This document shows, piece after piece, positions 16,751-25,121 of a DNA stretch of 64,000 nt (positions are counted from its first letter, which is position 1; each line of letters begins with the position of its first letter). Position numbers and translations under genes: made by a program. This DNA comes from an uncultured bacterium (GTDB taxonomy: Bacteria; Bacillota; Clostridia; Lachnospirales; Lachnospiraceae): positions 62,001 to 126,000 of the forward strand of contig CAMWUN010000002.1 in assembly GCA_947177425.1 (NCBI GenBank). Direction: 5' to 3'. The notes below the pieces were generated by a model. The model was not told the origin of the DNA. It saw only the letters and a list, made by a program, of their open reading frames with translations, and searched no databases.

Positions 16751-17951
16751 ACTTGATTATAATGGCATACTACGCAAACAGGTTTTAAACTATTGTGATG
16801 ATGTTTCTGTTTTGATTGATGGTTTCAGGAAAGGAATTACGGAACCGCGTTTTCTGCCCAATACTGTTTTAAGCAGCATTAAAAGAGTTCTTATTACCGG
16901 CAGTGGCGACTGCTGGGGCGCCTCCCTGGTTTTACAGTCTGTTTTTGACGATTTTCTCGGGGCCGGCGGTATAAGCTGTGAAGCATATACTCCTATGGAA
17001 CTTTCCCGTTTTACGGAGCTTACGCCCGATGACAACACCACCCTTATTATTGTTTTAAGTGTATGGGGATTTCCTGCCAGGCTGGTGGAAATTCTTAAGC
17101 GCGCCGCCAAATACCACATTCCAAGTATTGCCATTACGGAAAAAGATAATTCTCCGGTAGGACTTGCGGCAGACTACGCTTTGAACGTGCATAACAGCAG
17201 CATTGCGCTGGAAAGTAAGTCTGGCTGCTGTACCTATCTGGGGATGCTGATATCTGCCTCCCTCTTTGCTGCCCATATATCCGAAGTAAAAGGCATCAGG
17301 CCCCAAGGTTCCATAAATGCCCTGGCAGAATCATTAACTGCTTATGCCGAAAAAATAAGTAAGGAAATAGAACGGATCGATGATCAGATATTTGAGATTG
17401 CAAAGTGCTGGAAAGATACTGTAGAGGGCGTTATCGCCGTTGGAGATGACACAGATTATGCATCTGCATTGTTTTTCCCCGCCAAGCTGATTGAATCCGC
17501 TGGTATTTTCGGAGGATTTACAGACAGCCGGGAGTGGCTAAGAAGCCAGCAGTACATTGGCAGGGCTGACAGAACTGGCGCAGTGGTTTATGTGCAGCAG
17601 GCATCCCCCTCAAAGGAACATCTGGAAAAGGCAATTGAAGCAGCCGCAAAACGGCTATTTCCCACGCTGGTAATTTCCGATTACCCCTGTCCTGTAAAGA
17701 ATGAATACCCTACTGTCAGTACAGTTGTTCTGCCTGCTGCTCCTGGAGGGCAGAACTATATCGGTTCCTTCTTTAATCACCTGCCTGCCGACCTTCTTGC
17801 TTCTTACTTATGCGAATTTTGGGGCGGAAGCTATTTCCGTTCCGCCGTTATAGAAGATACGGAATACGGTGTCAACCACAAGGAAGGGACTACCTTATGG
17901 TCAAAACCAGGCATCAATACCCTGCAGAGCAGCCAACATGTTTTAGTATAA
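16743..17951 (+). CDS. Double-SIS-domain protein A', paralogue of SIS-A
   Basis: 402 residues from the ATG at 16743, which follows AGGAGG by 6 nt; an earlier in-frame ATG lacks this. Domain 1 has LITGSGDCWGASL; domain 2 has AGIFGGFTDSREWLRS; the end is FFNHLPADLLASYL, then a 35-residue tail not found in SIS-A. Shared segments with SIS-A (5501-6616) show a duplication of the A/B pair. The Asp/Glu-Trp pair is kept but the His of DWRHN in SIS-A is Arg here (EWLRS). Enzyme substrate unknown. Confidence 0.78.
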   Translation: MNKLDYNGILRKQVLNYCDDVSVLIDGFRKGITEPRFLPNTVLSSIKRVLITGSGDCWGASLVLQSVFDDFLGAGGISCEAYTPMELSRFTELTPDDNTTLIIVLSVWGFPARLVEILKRAAKYHIPSIAITEKDNSPVGLAADYALNVHNSSIALESKSGCCTYLGMLISASLFAAHISEVKGIRPQGSINALAESLTAYAEKISKEIERIDDQIFEIAKCWKDTVEGVIAVGDDTDYASALFFPAKLIESAGIFGGFTDSREWLRSQQYIGRADRTGAVVYVQQASPSKEHLEKAIEAAAKRLFPTLVISDYPCPVKNEYPTVSTVVLPAAPGGQNYIGSFFNHLPADLLASYLCEFWGGSYFRSAVIEDTEYGVNHKEGTTLWSKPGINTLQSSQHVLV

Positions 17952-17955
17952 CATC

Positions 17956-18063
17956 AAACGCTGTCACACTTCGTGAGACAGCTTATTGATTAAACGCTGT
18001 CACACCTCGTAAAGCAGCTTATTGATTAAACGCTGTCACACTTCGTAAAGCAGCTTATTAAAT
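17956..18063. repeat. Three tandem 36-bp repeats with hairpin potential
   Basis: Units at 17956-17991, 17992-18027 and 18028-18063, each beginning AAACGCTGTCACAC and continuing to CAGCTTATT. In the first unit GCTGTC and GACAGC can pair around CACTTCGTG; in units 2 and 3 the outer stem is reduced to GCTG/CAGC. The repeats lie between the stop of SIS-A' and the bidirectional terminator, so they fall in the 3' untranslated region. There are no spacers, so it is not a CRISPR array. Confidence 0.9.
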
Positions 18064-18122
18064 AAAAATCTGAAAGCAGCCGGTGTATTTTATTTATTGT
18101 CAGGCTGTTTTCAGATTTTTTT
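18064..18122. terminator. Bidirectional terminator between SIS-A' and LacI genes
   Basis: An 18-bp stem with a single G-T pair, AAAAATCTGAAAGCAGCC against GGCTGTTTTCAGATTTTT, and a 21-nt loop. T-runs occur at the 3' end on both strands. It can end the rightward SIS transcript and the leftward lacI transcript; its right arm overlaps the last codons of the lacI gene. Confidence 0.88.
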
Positions 18123-19130
18123 GCAGGATTCTCTTTTTACCAGTTGGTGGGGAAGCCAAACGCGGGTCATCCGCTCATGCTCGCCATTAAGCCTTCCAAC
18201 CAGAAGCTTTACGGAAAAATTCCCCATAGATTCAAATGGTATATGAACGGTTGTCAGCATCGGCCTCATATTTTGTGCACACATCATATCATCAATAGAT
18301 ATAAGGGAAAGGTCTCTTGGAACAACAATGTTTAAATCCGTCAGTCCCCGCAACAGTCCCGATGCAATAATATCATTTGCACAAAAAACGGATGTAGGCA
18401 TATCTGCTTTCATCCCTGCAATTCTCCCTGCCGCTTCAAGCCCTCCATCCTCTGTCATGGGACATTCAAAAATATAATCTGTATTGACAGGAATATCTTT
18501 TTGCTTTAAAAACTCCAGATAAGTCTGCAGCCGCATTTCTTCTTCAAATCTCCCCAGATAAGCAATCCTCCGGTGATTTAAAGAGTAAAGGTATTCAAGC
18601 GCAACCCATGTAGCCTGATAACCGTCACATACCACCTGATCCAAAGGACTGTCCACACGGCGGAGTCCGGTAAACACTACATTGCCTTTGTAGTGCTCAT
18701 ATAAGTCGTCCAGCAGCGTATCCATTCCGGGATAGCCAATAATCACCAGACCTGTCTGGACTGAGTTTAAACAGGTATCATCCAGAAGCAGTCTCTCCGT
18801 ATCCCTTCGGAAGTATTTATGTCCGATAATACAGTTACAGGCCATTGCCTGCTGTTCTACTGCACGTAAAATATTCAGAAAAGAGTGTACCTGCGCATTT
18901 GCAAGATAACAGCGGATTTCTTTACTGGATTCTGTCCTGACCGATATCCCTTTCTTTAAAGCCAGCGCATCCGCATTCGGACGGTAATCCAGTTTTCGCG
19001 CATACAGACGGATTTCTGCGGCCTTTTCCGGCTCCCTCCCAGTATATTCCGGATGGGACAGGATTCTGGACACAGTGGCAGCGGAAACGCCAAAATGCTC
19101 TGCAATAGATTTCAATGTAATTTCCGGCAT
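18111..19130 (-). CDS. LacI-family transcriptional regulator
   Basis: 339 residues. N-terminal helix-turn-helix TLKSIAEHFGVSAATVSRIL, then hinge-like DYRPNADALAL, and a periplasmic-binding-protein-type effector domain ending VHIPFESMGNFSVKLLVGRL. The ATG at 19130 follows AGGAGG and shares one base with the upstream lacI stop. Its closeness to the SIS/nucleoside operons and their operators suggests it controls them, with a sugar or sugar phosphate as effector. The DNA-binding segment is slightly atypical (SHPEYTGREPEKAAEI lacks the usual N.....V...T). Confidence 0.88.
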   Translation of the reverse strand: MPEITLKSIAEHFGVSAATVSRILSHPEYTGREPEKAAEIRLYARKLDYRPNADALALKKGISVRTESSKEIRCYLANAQVHSFLNILRAVEQQAMACNCIIGHKYFRRDTERLLLDDTCLNSVQTGLVIIGYPGMDTLLDDLYEHYKGNVVFTGLRRVDSPLDQVVCDGYQATWVALEYLYSLNHRRIAYLGRFEEEMRLQTYLEFLKQKDIPVNTDYIFECPMTEDGGLEAAGRIAGMKADMPTSVFCANDIIASGLLRGLTDLNIVVPRDLSLISIDDMMCAQNMRPMLTTVHIPFESMGNFSVKLLVGRLNGEHERMTRVWLPHQLVKRESCKKI

Positions 19131-20137
19131 CACACACCTCCTGCAGATACTGTAGACACTGAAAACATCTGGCTGTCTATCTCGTAGACAACAGCAATTT
19201 TATGCTGATGGCGTATACGGTCAATCAGCAGCGACAGGGCCTGTACAGTACATTCTTCACAGGCCAAATCTATATAGACGCTGTCATACATAAGTTCTCC
19301 CACTTTGCCACAGCCGTCATCCAGCACAAAAAAACTGCCATTTTTCAGGGGAATCTTTTTACTCCAAAAAGCTTTTTGGACTCCGGATGCAATTCTATAT
19401 CCTTCGCAGATAACGGTGACAGGCCCATGGCATGTTTCTGCAAGCAGCATACCTCCAACATAACCTCCGCTGACGGTATAATCACTAAATACAGCCTGGC
19501 CAATATCCATTCTGAAATTTTTCATATATTCCTGAAAAAAAAGAAATGCCGAAGACCTGTTTTTTCCAACAAAACAAATCTGACGCCGCGTTATTTTCTG
19601 CCCGTCATGGGCTTTTTTCATAATTTTATACATAGCATCTTTAAAACTGCAAAAAACCTTGTCACAGTTTAACAGCCCGCTTTCAAGAGAAAGCACAACA
19701 AAATTAGGAATCAATTTAGAGAGCCTGGTAAGGACTCTGGCCGAAGGCTCACCAATCAGTACAAGCCCCACTACCTTTTGTCCCATAAGAGGGCTTTTCC
19801 CTTCTATAAGTTCCTCAATTTCGCATGTATAGGGTATATAATTCTGGGAGATAATCTGCATCTCCAGCTTCTCTAATACGCCGTTGTAATAATTTGCAAA
19901 AAAAGGCTCCTGCTCTTCGCACATACAAATGGCAATTATATTTACTTTTGTTACAGCAGAAGAAGACGCAACCTTTCTGGCATGGATATTGGGCGTATAA
20001 CCAATGTCACGCACAGCCTGCCAAACCCGGTCCTGCGTCTTTTCAGATGCACATTTCTGGCTCTTATTGTTTAGAATTTTAGAAACTGTAGGAACAGAAA
20101 CACCGACAATGTCTGCAATGTCCTTTAATGTTGCCAT
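19130..20137 (-). CDS. LacI-family transcriptional regulator
   Basis: 335 residues from the ATG at 20137 preceded by AGAGGTATTGTT; a longer start has no ribosome site. A classical LacI head TLKDIADIVGVSVPTVSKIL is followed by the hinge DIGYTPNIHARKVAS. The effector domain is divergent. It is the first gene of a two-regulator operon; tandem non-identical LacI proteins suggest separate signals for the two divergent SIS operons or heterodimer formation. The region upstream to 20313 shows no further gene. Confidence 0.88.
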   Translation of the reverse strand: MATLKDIADIVGVSVPTVSKILNNKSQKCASEKTQDRVWQAVRDIGYTPNIHARKVASSSAVTKVNIIAICMCEEQEPFFANYYNGVLEKLEMQIISQNYIPYTCEIEELIEGKSPLMGQKVVGLVLIGEPSARVLTRLSKLIPNFVVLSLESGLLNCDKVFCSFKDAMYKIMKKAHDGQKITRRQICFVGKNRSSAFLFFQEYMKNFRMDIGQAVFSDYTVSGGYVGGMLLAETCHGPVTVICEGYRIASGVQKAFWSKKIPLKNGSFFVLDDGCGKVGELMYDSVYIDLACEECTVQALSLLIDRIRHQHKIAVVYEIDSQMFSVSTVSAGGV

Positions 20138-20313
20138 AACAATACCTCTTATGCTATATTCAGTATAACACATGAAACCGCTTTATAACAGTATCTTTTA
20201 CCGTCGCTTAATCAGGGATTTCCAGGTACAATAAAGTCATCGCCCTGCAGCGGCGGTTCAGGGAATGATGCGCATTCTCCCTCAATCATTTTTGCTGCTG
20301 CAATTTTTTGTAA

Positions 20314-20343
20314 TAAAAAACCTGACAGAATCATTCTGTCAGG
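20314..20343 (-). terminator. Terminator of the tRNA-Gln transcript
   Basis: Hairpin CCTGACAGAA/TTCTGTCAGG with a 3-nt loop, followed on the minus strand by TTTTTTAT. It starts 8 bp beyond the tRNA 3' end. Confidence 0.9.
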
Positions 20344-20351
20344 TTCATTCG

Positions 20352-20423
20352 CTGGGCTACAAGGATTCGAACCTTGAAATGACGGAGTCAGAGTCCGTTG
20401 CCTTACCGTTTGGCGATAGCCCA
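20352..20423 (-). tRNA. tRNA-Gln (anticodon CUG)
   Basis: A 72-nt cloverleaf on the minus strand. The acceptor arms are TGGGCTA and TAGCCCA; the anticodon stem ACGGA/TCCGT encloses CTCTGAC with anticodon CTG; the T-arm has GGTTCGAATCC. The 3' CCA is not encoded. It has its own promoter and terminator, so it is a single-gene transcript. Confidence 0.95.
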
Positions 20424-20441
20424 ATTCATATTACTTTAGGT

Positions 20442-20470
20442 ATTATACACGAATAATATGCGTTTGACAA
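20442..20470 (-). promoter_or_regulatory. Promoter of tRNA-Gln
   Basis: TTGTCA (20465-20470) and TATAAT (20442-20447) on the minus strand, spaced 17 bp, about 19 bp before the tRNA 5' end. This is close to the vegetative consensus. The rest of the region up to 20671 is AT-rich leader for the next gene. Confidence 0.85.
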
Positions 20471-20671
20471 GTATATATTTAAAAAAAATTTAAATAAAAT
20501 TGTATATTTTTTTGTACAATCTAAACAAAGATTGTTACTTTTTTATCATGCTGTATTTTTTCAGATTCTTCTTTCATTTATCCAAAAAATTGTTTTCAAG
20601 CGCCAGAAAATCTGTTATCTTTTAAATACGAGAACGTTTATGATTGTATTATAGTTTAGGAGGTTATTTGT

Positions 20672-21343
20672 ATGCGGTATTTTTTTGACGGCAAAATTGA
20701 AAAGCAGGATGATATCTACACCATCCGAATCCCATTCAATGTCTGGGAAGTATGCAGGCAGCGCGATGTAATCAAAGCCGACCTGGTTCTCGACAACAAG
20801 ATTATCGAGTGTGAACTTCTTCCTGAAACAAAGGGCAATTACAAGATACATTTACAGGATGAAGATGTTTCCCACATTGATATCAGCAAAGTACACAAGA
20901 TTCTGCTTCATATCACCGGAAGCATCATTCAGATGAACCGGAACAGCCCTTACAGCTTTGAAAATCCTATCCGTAAGATTGACCATATCGATGTTATTAT
21001 CCAGCCGGAAGACGGCCTTTGCGGGCAGACATGTGTTGCCATGCTGGCAGGCATCACCATTGCCGAAGTAATCAGCGTTATGGACTGCCGGGAATGGCAG
21101 GCAACCATGGGACGTGTGATTTCCGCCCTGAACTACTATGGCATTGACCACAGCGATATCATCGTCTATACGGAAGGCCAGGAAGCCACCCTGCCTAAAT
21201 GCTGTATTCTGATGGAGAAAATGGGTCTTTACTGCCATTATCTGGTTCATTTTGACGGTAAATTTTATGATTCCAACCTGGGCGTAATCCCTGAGTATGA
21301 CATGAGCAAACTCCTTGGATATCTGGAAGTAAAAGTTGACTGA
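20672..21343 (+). CDS. Unknown two-domain protein with C39-peptidase-like C-terminus
   Basis: 223 residues, AGGAGG 8 nt before the ATG. Residues 1-100 form a beta-rich domain of the DUF1905-like kind (IYTIRIPFNVWEVCRQRD, VIKADLVLDNKIIECELLP). Residues 108-223 look like a papain-like C39 peptidase: PEDGLCGQTCVAMLAGI contains the Cys, and CHYLVHFDGKFYDSN the His-Asp/Asn. There is no signal peptide, so it is cytosolic. C39-like domains often process bacteriocin leaders, but no peptide or exporter gene is nearby. Function unknown; the catalytic set appears present. Confidence 0.6.
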   Translation: MRYFFDGKIEKQDDIYTIRIPFNVWEVCRQRDVIKADLVLDNKIIECELLPETKGNYKIHLQDEDVSHIDISKVHKILLHITGSIIQMNRNSPYSFENPIRKIDHIDVIIQPEDGLCGQTCVAMLAGITIAEVISVMDCREWQATMGRVISALNYYGIDHSDIIVYTEGQEATLPKCCILMEKMGLYCHYLVHFDGKFYDSNLGVIPEYDMSKLLGYLEVKVD

Positions 21344-21381
21344 CAAAATTCCCGCACAAAAAGGGATATCTCAAAAGCATT

Positions 21382-21436
21382 GAAAGGACAGGCTGCCGAA
21401 TCCGTGGGAATCCACAAAACGGCAGCCTGCCCTTTC
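21382..21436. terminator. Hairpin between convergent genes
   Basis: GAAAGG-AC-AGGCTGCCG pairs with CGGCAGCCT-GC-CCTTTC, a 15-bp stem with one internal mismatch block; the loop holds a smaller GTGG/CCAC hairpin. No strong T-run is seen. Its position between the C39-like gene and the glutamine synthetase gene suggests a transcript-end role for both. Confidence 0.6.
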
Positions 21437-21455
21437 TCTATTTACCTGTTATTCC

Positions 21456-23567
21456 TTAGACTTCAAAAATTAAATCTCCATAAGTAGGCACAGGCCATAC
21501 TTTTTTGTCTACCAGCATTTCCGCTTCATCTACCGGCTTTCTCAGTTTATCCATGGCCGTTCTGACAACATCCTTATAATAAAATGCCCGCTCTTTTGCA
21601 TTTTCCATGCTGCCTGCTTTTTTCTCCACTTCTTCCAGTTCTTTGAGTGCCGCTTTCATTTCTACAAGTTTTTGTGAAACTTCTTTCAGTATGCCGGCCT
21701 GTGCGGAAGCGTCTGCACCGGCTTCTTTTACGGCAATCACCGTATCCGCCAGCGATCTTGTGTAACTTACTACAGCAGGAACGAACTGTTTGGAAGCCAT
21801 GTCAATCATGGAAAGGGCTTCAATATTAATGGTTTTTGCATAGGTTTCGTAAAGAACCTCCCTGCGGGACTCCAGTTCTGCCTTGGTAAAGATTCCAAAC
21901 TTTTCAAACAGGCTGACGGATTTTTCTGTCGTCAGCGTATCTACCGCTTCAATCATAGACTTAATGTTGGGAAGCCCTCTTCTCTCAGCCTCTTTCACCC
22001 ATGCGTCGGAGTAGCCGTCACCATTAAAGATGATTCTCTGATGGACTGTCAGGTATTCCTTAATCAGATCATGCACAGCCAGGTCAAAATCATCGGCTTT
22101 TTCAAGAACATCAGCCGCCTCGCAGAAAGCTTCTGCAACAATAGCATTTAATATCGTGTTAGGGCTTGCTATGGAATCGGAAGAGCCTACCATACGGAAC
22201 TCAAATTTATTTCCTGTAAATGCAAAAGGCGACGTCCTGTTTCTGTCTGTAGCGTCTTTTGTAAAATCGGGCAGTGTGGAAACGCCTGTCTCAAGCTTTC
22301 CTCCCTGCAGTACATGGGCCGCTTCTCCAGTTTCCACCAACTGTTTTACAACGTCTTCCAACTGTTCCCCCAGAAAAACAGATATAATTGCCGGAGGCGC
22401 CTCATTTGCCCCAAGCCTGTGGTCATTTCCCACATCCGATGCGCTCTGGCGGAGCAGGTCAGCGTGAATGTCAACTGCCTTGATGATGCAGGCAAGGACT
22501 AACAAAAACTGGATATTCTCATTGGGCGTGTCGCCGGGGTCAAGGAGATTTACTCCGTTGTCCGTTCCCAGGGACCAGTTATTATGTTTCCCGGAGCCGT
22601 TCACTCCGGCAAAAGGCTTCTCATGGAGCAGACAGGTAAGACCATGACGTCCGGCCACCTTTTTCATTGTCTCCATAACCAACTGATTGTGATCTACTGC
22701 AATATTTGCCGTCTCATAAATAGGCGCCAGTTCATGCTGGGCCGGAGCCACTTCATTGTGCTGGGTCTTTGCCGTAACGCCCAATTTCCACAATTCTACA
22801 TTCAAATCTTTCATATAAGCGCCCACACGCTCCCGGATAGTCCCGAAATAATGGTCTTCCAGTTCCTGCCCTTTCGGCGCTGGCGCGCCGAAAAGTGTGC
22901 GCCCTGAAAAGATAAGGTCAGGCCGCTGCAGATATTTCTCCCTGTCTATCAGAAAGTACTCCTGCTCCGGTCCTACGCTTGCAACCACTTTCTTAGCCCC
23001 TTCATTTCCGAACAGCTTTACAATACGGAGCGCCTGCTGGCTGACAGCTTCCATAGAGCGAAGCAGAGGGGTTTTCTTATCCAGAGCCTCCCCTTTATAA
23101 GAGCAGAACGCCGTGGGTATGCACAGAATCGCTCCTGTAGCATCTTCTTTTAGGAAAGCCGGCGAAGTAATATCCCATGCAGTATAGCCCCTTGCTTCAA
23201 AAGTTGCACGAAGCCCCCCAGAAGGAAAAGAAGAAGCGTCTGGCTCGCCCTTAATTAATTCTTTTCCCGAAAACTCCATAATCATCTTTCCGCTCTCATC
23301 AGGATGGGAAACGAAAGAGTCGTGCTTTTCAGCGGTAATGCCGGTAAGGGGCTGGAACCAGTGGGTATAATGGGTTGCCCCGTTTTCTACCGCCCAGTCC
23401 TTCATTGCTTTTGCCACCACGTCCGCTGTCGCAGGCGACAGTTCGCCGCCATTATCCATTACCCTGATAACCTCTTTATAAACATTCTTAGGCAGTCTCT
23501 CCCTCATGGTAGACCGGGTAAACACTTTGCTGGCAAAGATTTCTTCCACATTGATTACTTCACTCAT
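21456..23567 (-). CDS. glnN: Glutamine synthetase, type III (GSIII)
   Basis: 703 residues, the size of GSIII (types I and II are shorter). Typical segments are [48 protein letters not shown] and [16 protein letters not shown]. It makes glutamine from glutamate, ammonia and ATP. The start at 23567 uses GAGGAG; an ATG four codons upstream is part of that site. The gene has its own promoter and a leader with an internal terminator, which suggests control by nitrogen status. A second synthetase of type I is encoded at 36.7-38.2 kb. Confidence 0.95.
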   Translation of the reverse strand: MSEVINVEEIFASKVFTRSTMRERLPKNVYKEVIRVMDNGGELSPATADVVAKAMKDWAVENGATHYTHWFQPLTGITAEKHDSFVSHPDESGKMIMEFSGKELIKGEPDASSFPSGGLRATFEARGYTAWDITSPAFLKEDATGAILCIPTAFCSYKGEALDKKTPLLRSMEAVSQQALRIVKLFGNEGAKKVVASVGPEQEYFLIDREKYLQRPDLIFSGRTLFGAPAPKGQELEDHYFGTIRERVGAYMKDLNVELWKLGVTAKTQHNEVAPAQHELAPIYETANIAVDHNQLVMETMKKVAGRHGLTCLLHEKPFAGVNGSGKHNNWSLGTDNGVNLLDPGDTPNENIQFLLVLACIIKAVDIHADLLRQSASDVGNDHRLGANEAPPAIISVFLGEQLEDVVKQLVETGEAAHVLQGGKLETGVSTLPDFTKDATDRNRTSPFAFTGNKFEFRMVGSSDSIASPNTILNAIVAEAFCEAADVLEKADDFDLAVHDLIKEYLTVHQRIIFNGDGYSDAWVKEAERRGLPNIKSMIEAVDTLTTEKSVSLFEKFGIFTKAELESRREVLYETYAKTINIEALSMIDMASKQFVPAVVSYTRSLADTVIAVKEAGADASAQAGILKEVSQKLVEMKAALKELEEVEKKAGSMENAKERAFYYKDVVRTAMDKLRKPVDEAEMLVDKKVWPVPTYGDLIFEV

Positions 23568-23611
23568 TTTTCTCCTCATTTCTGCGCTGCATTTTGCGCT
23601 TGTTTTCCCTT

Positions 23612-23688
23612 ACAAATAAAAAATGCCCCAAATAGTCTTTGGAACATCTTTGTTCGGAATTAATATTTTGAAGGAATCTTCCTTCGTT
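23612..23688 (-). promoter_or_regulatory. Attenuator-like leader of glnN, possible ANTAR target RNA
   Basis: Minus-strand leader with three hairpins in order. P1 is GAAGG-AAGATT-CCTTC (23670-23685). P2 is GAAC-AAAGAT-GTTC (23642-23655). The third is a terminator TGTTCCAAA/TTTGGGGCA (23624-23646) followed by TTTTTTATTT. P2 and the terminator share 23642-23646, so they exclude each other. The P2 hexaloop has A at position 1 and G at 4, as in RNAs bound by ANTAR antiterminators; the P1 loop has A1 but not G4. The terminator overlap is seen directly; ANTAR control is inference. Confidence 0.55.
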
Positions 23689-23694
23689 TTTTAT

Positions 23695-23723
23695 AAGATA
23701 CACGAATATCTGCCAAATTGCAA
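23695..23723 (-). promoter_or_regulatory. Promoter of glnN
   Basis: Minus strand -35 TTGCAA (23718-23723) and -10 TATCTT (23695-23700), 17-bp spacing, placing the start near 23688, just before hairpin P1. The remaining upstream 140 bp to the trhP stop is AT-rich with no gene seen. Confidence 0.65.
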
Positions 23724-23860
23724 TAGTTCTTTTTTAATTTTATAAAAACTATCTAAAAAGTTTTTTTCTACTGTGTTTCTAGTGGGCAAACTTCACAACG
23801 CCATTCCCAAAACATATCTGGGAATTTACTTTTCCGATAAACATTTCAGGCCAGGCCCTT

Positions 23861-25105
23861 TCACACAGTTTCTTCTCCAGACTCCTTACGGACTCTGAGC
23901 AAATCAAACTTCTCTGCCGCTCCGTTTAAGCCCACCCATAATACCTGCCGGGGATGTGGTGCGCTTTCCACCGGCTCTCCCTCCTGGGTTGTCAGAGACT
24001 GCACCTGTACCTGTATATTCCGGCCATCGGGCTTCATAATCTCTATCACTTCACCTACACAAAACTTATTTTTCTGCTCAATCCTGGCCAGACCTTCCCG
24101 GGATACTTCCTCCACAATTCCCAGATAAATATATTCATTCACATAAGTGTTGCTGTCATAAATCTGCGTACTTTCATCAGGCTTCCCAAAGTAAAAGCCT
24201 GTAGTAAACTGGCGGTATGTGCACTTTGCAATCTCCTCCAGATACCATCCCATATTAGCCCGGTACTTTTCTTCCGATTCCAGATAATCGTCAATGGCCT
24301 TTCTGTAGGTTCTTGCCACTGCCGCCACATAAAGGGCTGTCTTCATCCTTCCCTCTATCTTAAAGCTGTCAATCCCTGCATCTATCATTTCCGGTATATG
24401 CTCTATCATGCACAAATCTTTGGAATTAAAGATGTAAGTCCCTCTTTCATTCTCATAAACCGGAAAGTATTCCCCCGGCCTTTTTTCCTCCACCACCGCA
24501 TACTTCCATCTGCACGGATGGGTACAGGCCCCCTGATTGGCGTCCCTTCCGGTAAAATAACTGCTGAGCAGGCATCTGCCTGAGTAGGAAATACACATTG
24601 CCCCATGGATAAAACTTTCTATTTCCATATCCTCAGGAATTTTCCCCCGGATTTCCTTTATCTCTTTCAGCGAAAGTTCTCTGGCGGAAACCACCCTTTT
24701 TGCCCCCAGCTTATGCCAGAACTGGTAGGTCATGTAGTTGGTATTATTGGCCTGGGTGGAAATATGGATATCTATTTCCGGACAGATTTCCCTTGCCAGC
24801 ATAAACATACCGGGATCCGCTATAATCAGCGCATCCGGCTTCATCTCTTTCAGTTCGCGGAAATACCGCCCCGCCCCTTCCAGATCGTCGTTGTGGGCAA
24901 GAATATTGGCCGTCACATGCACCCTCACGCCATGTTCATGTGCAAACCCAATCCCTTCCAGCATTTCCTCTTTTGAAAAATTTTTCGCCCTGGCCCGCAG
25001 TCCAAAAGCCTCTCCTCCTATGTATACGGCATCCGCCCCAAAAAGCACAGCCGTTTTTAAAACTTCCAGCGAACTGGCAGGTATTAACAGTTCCGGTTTC
25101 TGCAT
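23861..25105 (-). CDS. trhP: Peptidase U32-family tRNA hydroxylation protein (TrhP-like)
   Basis: 414 residues with the U32 signature. LLIPASSLEVLKTAVLFGAD opens the protein. The iron-sulfur cysteine cluster region HGAMCISYSGRCLLSSYF then NQGACTHPCRWKY follows, with KDLCMIEHIPEMIDAGIDSF downstream. In B. subtilis and E. coli such proteins hydroxylate uridine 34 of tRNA (ho5U). Its upstream neighbour by 16 bp is the TrmR-type methyltransferase that methylates ho5U to mo5U, the same order as yrrM-yrrN-yrrO in Bacillus. Only one U32 gene is seen here instead of two. Confidence 0.85.
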   Translation of the reverse strand: MQKPELLIPASSLEVLKTAVLFGADAVYIGGEAFGLRARAKNFSKEEMLEGIGFAHEHGVRVHVTANILAHNDDLEGAGRYFRELKEMKPDALIIADPGMFMLAREICPEIDIHISTQANNTNYMTYQFWHKLGAKRVVSARELSLKEIKEIRGKIPEDMEIESFIHGAMCISYSGRCLLSSYFTGRDANQGACTHPCRWKYAVVEEKRPGEYFPVYENERGTYIFNSKDLCMIEHIPEMIDAGIDSFKIEGRMKTALYVAAVARTYRKAIDDYLESEEKYRANMGWYLEEIAKCTYRQFTTGFYFGKPDESTQIYDSNTYVNEYIYLGIVEEVSREGLARIEQKNKFCVGEVIEIMKPDGRNIQVQVQSLTTQEGEPVESAPHPRQVLWVGLNGAAEKFDLLRVRKESGEETV

Positions 25106-25121
25106 CGTTATCTCCTTATTA

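Noticed and set aside
17956-18063. Tandem repeats considered as a CRISPR array
   Set aside because: The three 36-bp units abut directly with no unique spacers, and no cas genes are in the window.
21382-21436. Hairpin at the C39-like/glnN junction as an inserted mobile element end
   Set aside because: No target duplication or transposase nearby; its place between convergent stops fits a transcript end.
23304-23663. Plus-strand frame across the start of glnN
   Set aside because: It overlaps the GSIII coding region and its leader in antisense; no ribosome site or domain.
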